Shown in pieces: positions 6,040 through 7,512 of a DNA stretch of 7,512 nt. The stretch is from Syntrophaceae bacterium (GTDB lineage: Bacteria; Desulfobacterota; Desulfomonilia; Desulfomonilales; Desulfomonilaceae). Where the stretch lies: positions 1 through 7,512 of the forward strand of contig JACWAG010000044.1 of NCBI GenBank assembly GCA_014874425.1, read 5' to 3'. Numbering within the stretch: position 1 is the stretch's first letter; each line of letters begins with the position of its first letter. The notes below the pieces were generated by a model, which was not told the DNA's origin, ran no database searches, and saw only the letters and a list, made by a program, of their open reading frames with translations. The translations under genes and the position numbers were made by a program.

Positions 6040-6228
6040 TCAAAGGGGTTTGAGCCGGATCTTTTGACCAATCAGGTCTACTTCCAATAATGCGCCATTA
6101 ATTGAAATTGTTTCACCGAAGATACTCTTCAGGGTAATCTTTCCATCAACAGGAACAAGCGAGCCAACACTTTCCATGACCAGCTCTTCTTCACCTTCGC
6201 GTAATATATAGGCGTTCAATTCACACAT
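6040..6228 (-). CDS. cooT: CooT-like small nickel-binding protein
   Basis: The 62-residue cytoplasmic protein begins Met-Cys-Glu-Leu-Asn and has the family pattern: EEELVMESVGSLVPVDGKI, then LKSIFGE, and an ending hydrophobic strand LLEVDLIGQKIRL. In Rhodospirillum rubrum CooT, Cys2 of each monomer helps bind one Ni(II) per dimer, linked to maturation of the nickel CO dehydrogenase. Many CooT-like proteins in anaerobes lie away from CO dehydrogenase genes and their role is unsettled. Cys2 is present here and is the only Cys. A GAGGT ribosome site (6240-6236) lies 7 nt before the ATG. The gene starts 33 nt after the NapH-like gene on the same strand and is probably the last gene of that operon. 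No coo or cdh gene is in the window, so the symbol denotes family only. Confidence 0.82.
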   Translation of the reverse strand: MCELNAYILREGEEELVMESVGSLVPVDGKITLKSIFGETISINGALLEVDLIGQKIRLKPL

Positions 6229-6261
6229 GTTTACGACCTCTATACAGGAAACTAAAAAGGA

Positions 6262-7035
6262 TCAGCCCCATATTTTTATGGAGTCGGTTGGACATTTGTC
6301 CTGGCATTCCAGACAGGATATACACTCTTCGGGCGCTCCATCATAAACCCCAAGTTTCGATTCCCCTCGTTTTGTCTCCATTGGACACACTTTGTTACAG
6401 GCGCCGCAATCTGTACATTTGTCGTTTCGCTCTGGGAAGATCAAGGCAAAACGGTTAAGAGGCGCCAAGACAGCCCCGAGAGGACAGATAACCTTGCAAA
6501 ATAAACGGCGGTGTCCCATTGCCGCAACGACCACGGCAAACAGTATTACAAGCCTCAGCGTCAAAGAGAATATGTCGGTGGTCCCATTTATTACAGCCCA
6601 GGGAACTGCCGATTCTATTGTGGCTACAGGGCACAGTCGACAGAAATAAGCTGGAAACCCGGGCGTTAAAAAAAAAGGAACAGCTACAACCAACCCGGCG
6701 AAGATCCCGTATTTTATAAAACGGGTCCAGCGAGGGATGTCGAATTTTATATATGGAACCTTGTATAGGAGATCCTGGAGGAATCCAAATGGACATACCC
6801 AGCCGCATAGGAAACGCCCTACGGTTAGGCCGACGATGGCCACTATTCCGACAACGCTCAGAGGAATCAATCCCAGACCGATGAATTGACCAATGATACC
6901 AACAGGACAGGCAAATATAGCAGTAGGACAGGAATGACAGTTAAGCACCGGAAAACAAACTGTTTGCCATTGAAATAAACCAAGATTTAGTAACGCTACG
7001 CAGGCTATCTGAACCTTGAGCCTGATTTTTTCCAC
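6262..7035 (-). CDS. NapH-like membrane polyferredoxin (4Fe-4S binding protein)
   Basis: This is a membrane protein expected to pass electrons between a quinol or membrane partner and a cytoplasmic Fe-S acceptor. From the GTG at 7035 it has 257 residues. Membrane segments lie near 8-23, 46-73, 107-123 and 158-173. Cys motifs in order: CxxC at 33-36 with C43, CGWVCPFG (77-84), CRLCP (132-136), FCKVICPLG (179-187), then two ferredoxin motifs, CTDCGACNKVCP (207-218) and CISCLECQDKCP (238-249). The paired CxxxCP motifs plus two C-terminal 4Fe-4S sites are the NapH/MauN/NosR-type signature. The GTG start is chosen because AGGAG (7048-7044) lies 8 nt before it; an in-frame TTG at 7065 would put this site inside the gene. 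It is short for NosR and lacks an FMN-binding domain. A true periplasmic nitrate reductase role is unsupported, as no napA or napG is seen. Confidence 0.9.
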   Translation of the reverse strand: MEKIRLKVQIACVALLNLGLFQWQTVCFPVLNCHSCPTAIFACPVGIIGQFIGLGLIPLSVVGIVAIVGLTVGRFLCGWVCPFGFLQDLLYKVPYIKFDIPRWTRFIKYGIFAGLVVAVPFFLTPGFPAYFCRLCPVATIESAVPWAVINGTTDIFSLTLRLVILFAVVVAAMGHRRLFCKVICPLGAVLAPLNRFALIFPERNDKCTDCGACNKVCPMETKRGESKLGVYDGAPEECISCLECQDKCPTDSIKIWG

Positions 7036-7108
7036 GTAATATTCTCCTAACTCGCTTCTTGTCAATGAGCAACTTGTATTAGGACGTTCCCGACGTCCAT
7101 TTTTAGAT

Positions 7109-7426
7109 TCAGGTCGGGCATGGGATCCGGCCCTTCAACATACGAAGATCAGGATAGTTTGAAATGAGTTTTCCGTCCTTGTAACGTTTTACCCCTTCAA
7201 AGGTCATTGCCCGGACCATTTCAGGCTCCGAAAACCACTGAGACTCAGGTGTAAAAGACTCAGAAGCGTTCTCATAACCCGGGACCTTTATTGTTATCCC
7301 AACGTTTTTCAACTTGTCGAATTTCTCCAGGTTGTCATACACCAGGAATTTACGGAAAAACCCTCCGTATATTGTCATTATGATACTCAGCGTCAATAAC
7401 ACGGTGACCAGGACTTTTCGAATCAT
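7109..7426 (-). CDS. small membrane-anchored protein of unknown function
   Basis: I do not recognise a family. From the ATG at 7426 there are 105 residues. The N-terminus MIRK is followed by a hydrophobic stretch (about 5-24) that looks like a signal anchor. There is no lipobox Cys, so the rest (25-105) is probably periplasmic. The soluble part is rich in charged residues and has a WFSEPEMVRAMTFEGVKRYKDGK segment (64-86). AAGG (7438-7435) lies 8 nt before the chosen ATG; an ATG seven codons upstream (7447) lacks a ribosome site but cannot be excluded. It precedes the NapH-like gene on the same strand, with a 73-nt gap that is long for this cluster. A one-base shift near 7131-7133 would join the frame to 22 further codons ending at 7062, so the annotated C-terminus (GRIPCPT) may not be the native one. 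Confidence 0.65.
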   Translation of the reverse strand: MIRKVLVTVLLTLSIIMTIYGGFFRKFLVYDNLEKFDKLKNVGITIKVPGYENASESFTPESQWFSEPEMVRAMTFEGVKRYKDGKLISNYPDLRMLKGRIPCPT

Positions 7427-7512
7427 GATATGGACCTTCGATTTCATTATCAGGCAAAAGATAGCTAATCATTCGGCGCCCACCGTGTCAACAAACCGGA
7501 TTTCCCGCTGGA

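Noticed and set aside
6024..6046. imperfect hairpin at the cooT-like stop codon as a terminator
   Set aside because: It overlaps the stop codon, the stem has a mismatch and no T-tract follows on the minus strand.
7458..7491. minus-strand TTGACA (7491-7486) as promoter of the last cluster
   Set aside because: At 17-nt spacing the -10 would be TTAGCT, a poor match; TATCTT is 22 nt away. It is possible, but too weak to annotate.

Overview
The window reads as a chromosomal segment of an anaerobic bacterium. The evidence is a ferredoxin-dependent 2-oxoacid oxidoreductase (KorA with fused gamma domain, plus KorB), a membrane polyferredoxin of the NapH type and a CooT-like nickel-binding protein. 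Together with TTGACA-type promoters, this fits a Desulfobacterota-like (sulfate-reducing or syntrophic) Gram-negative organism. That placement is inference; no rRNA or other strong marker is present.

Layout. Positions 1-2249 (+ strand) carry korA (5' end cut by the window edge) and korB, 14 nt apart. A nested inverted repeat at 2260-2333 separates them from a convergent minus-strand block. Everything after this point is on the minus strand. rplM-rpsI (3190 down to 2356) is the conserved L13-S9 ribosomal protein pair with a TTGACA-N17-TAAAAA promoter. A 528-residue membrane glycosyltransferase of the ArnT/GT39 type occupies 4928-3342. An approximately 450-nt gene-free spacer (4929-5378) is very AT-rich on its left side. 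It contains a TATAAT and a palindrome in front of the glycosyltransferase, a GC-rich island of hairpins, and two minus-strand terminator-like hairpins. An HNH endonuclease follows (5894-5379), with its own TTGACA-N17-TAAAAA promoter. A three-gene minus-strand cluster ends the window: a small membrane-anchored protein of unknown function (7426-7109), a NapH-like polyferredoxin (7035-6262) and a CooT-like protein (6228-6040).

How the genes relate. KorAB would oxidise a 2-oxoacid with CoA and reduce ferredoxin. The NapH-like protein has motifs for several Fe-S clusters at the membrane and could exchange electrons with a ferredoxin or quinone pool. CooT-like proteins bind nickel through the N-terminal Met-Cys. 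No sequence evidence links KorAB directly to the 3' cluster. I see no mobile element, CRISPR array, tRNA or rRNA. The most notable points are a possible one-base frameshift in the small membrane protein, the conjunction of NapH-like and CooT-like genes, and the structured spacer around 5071-5306. I did not find a clearly new system.
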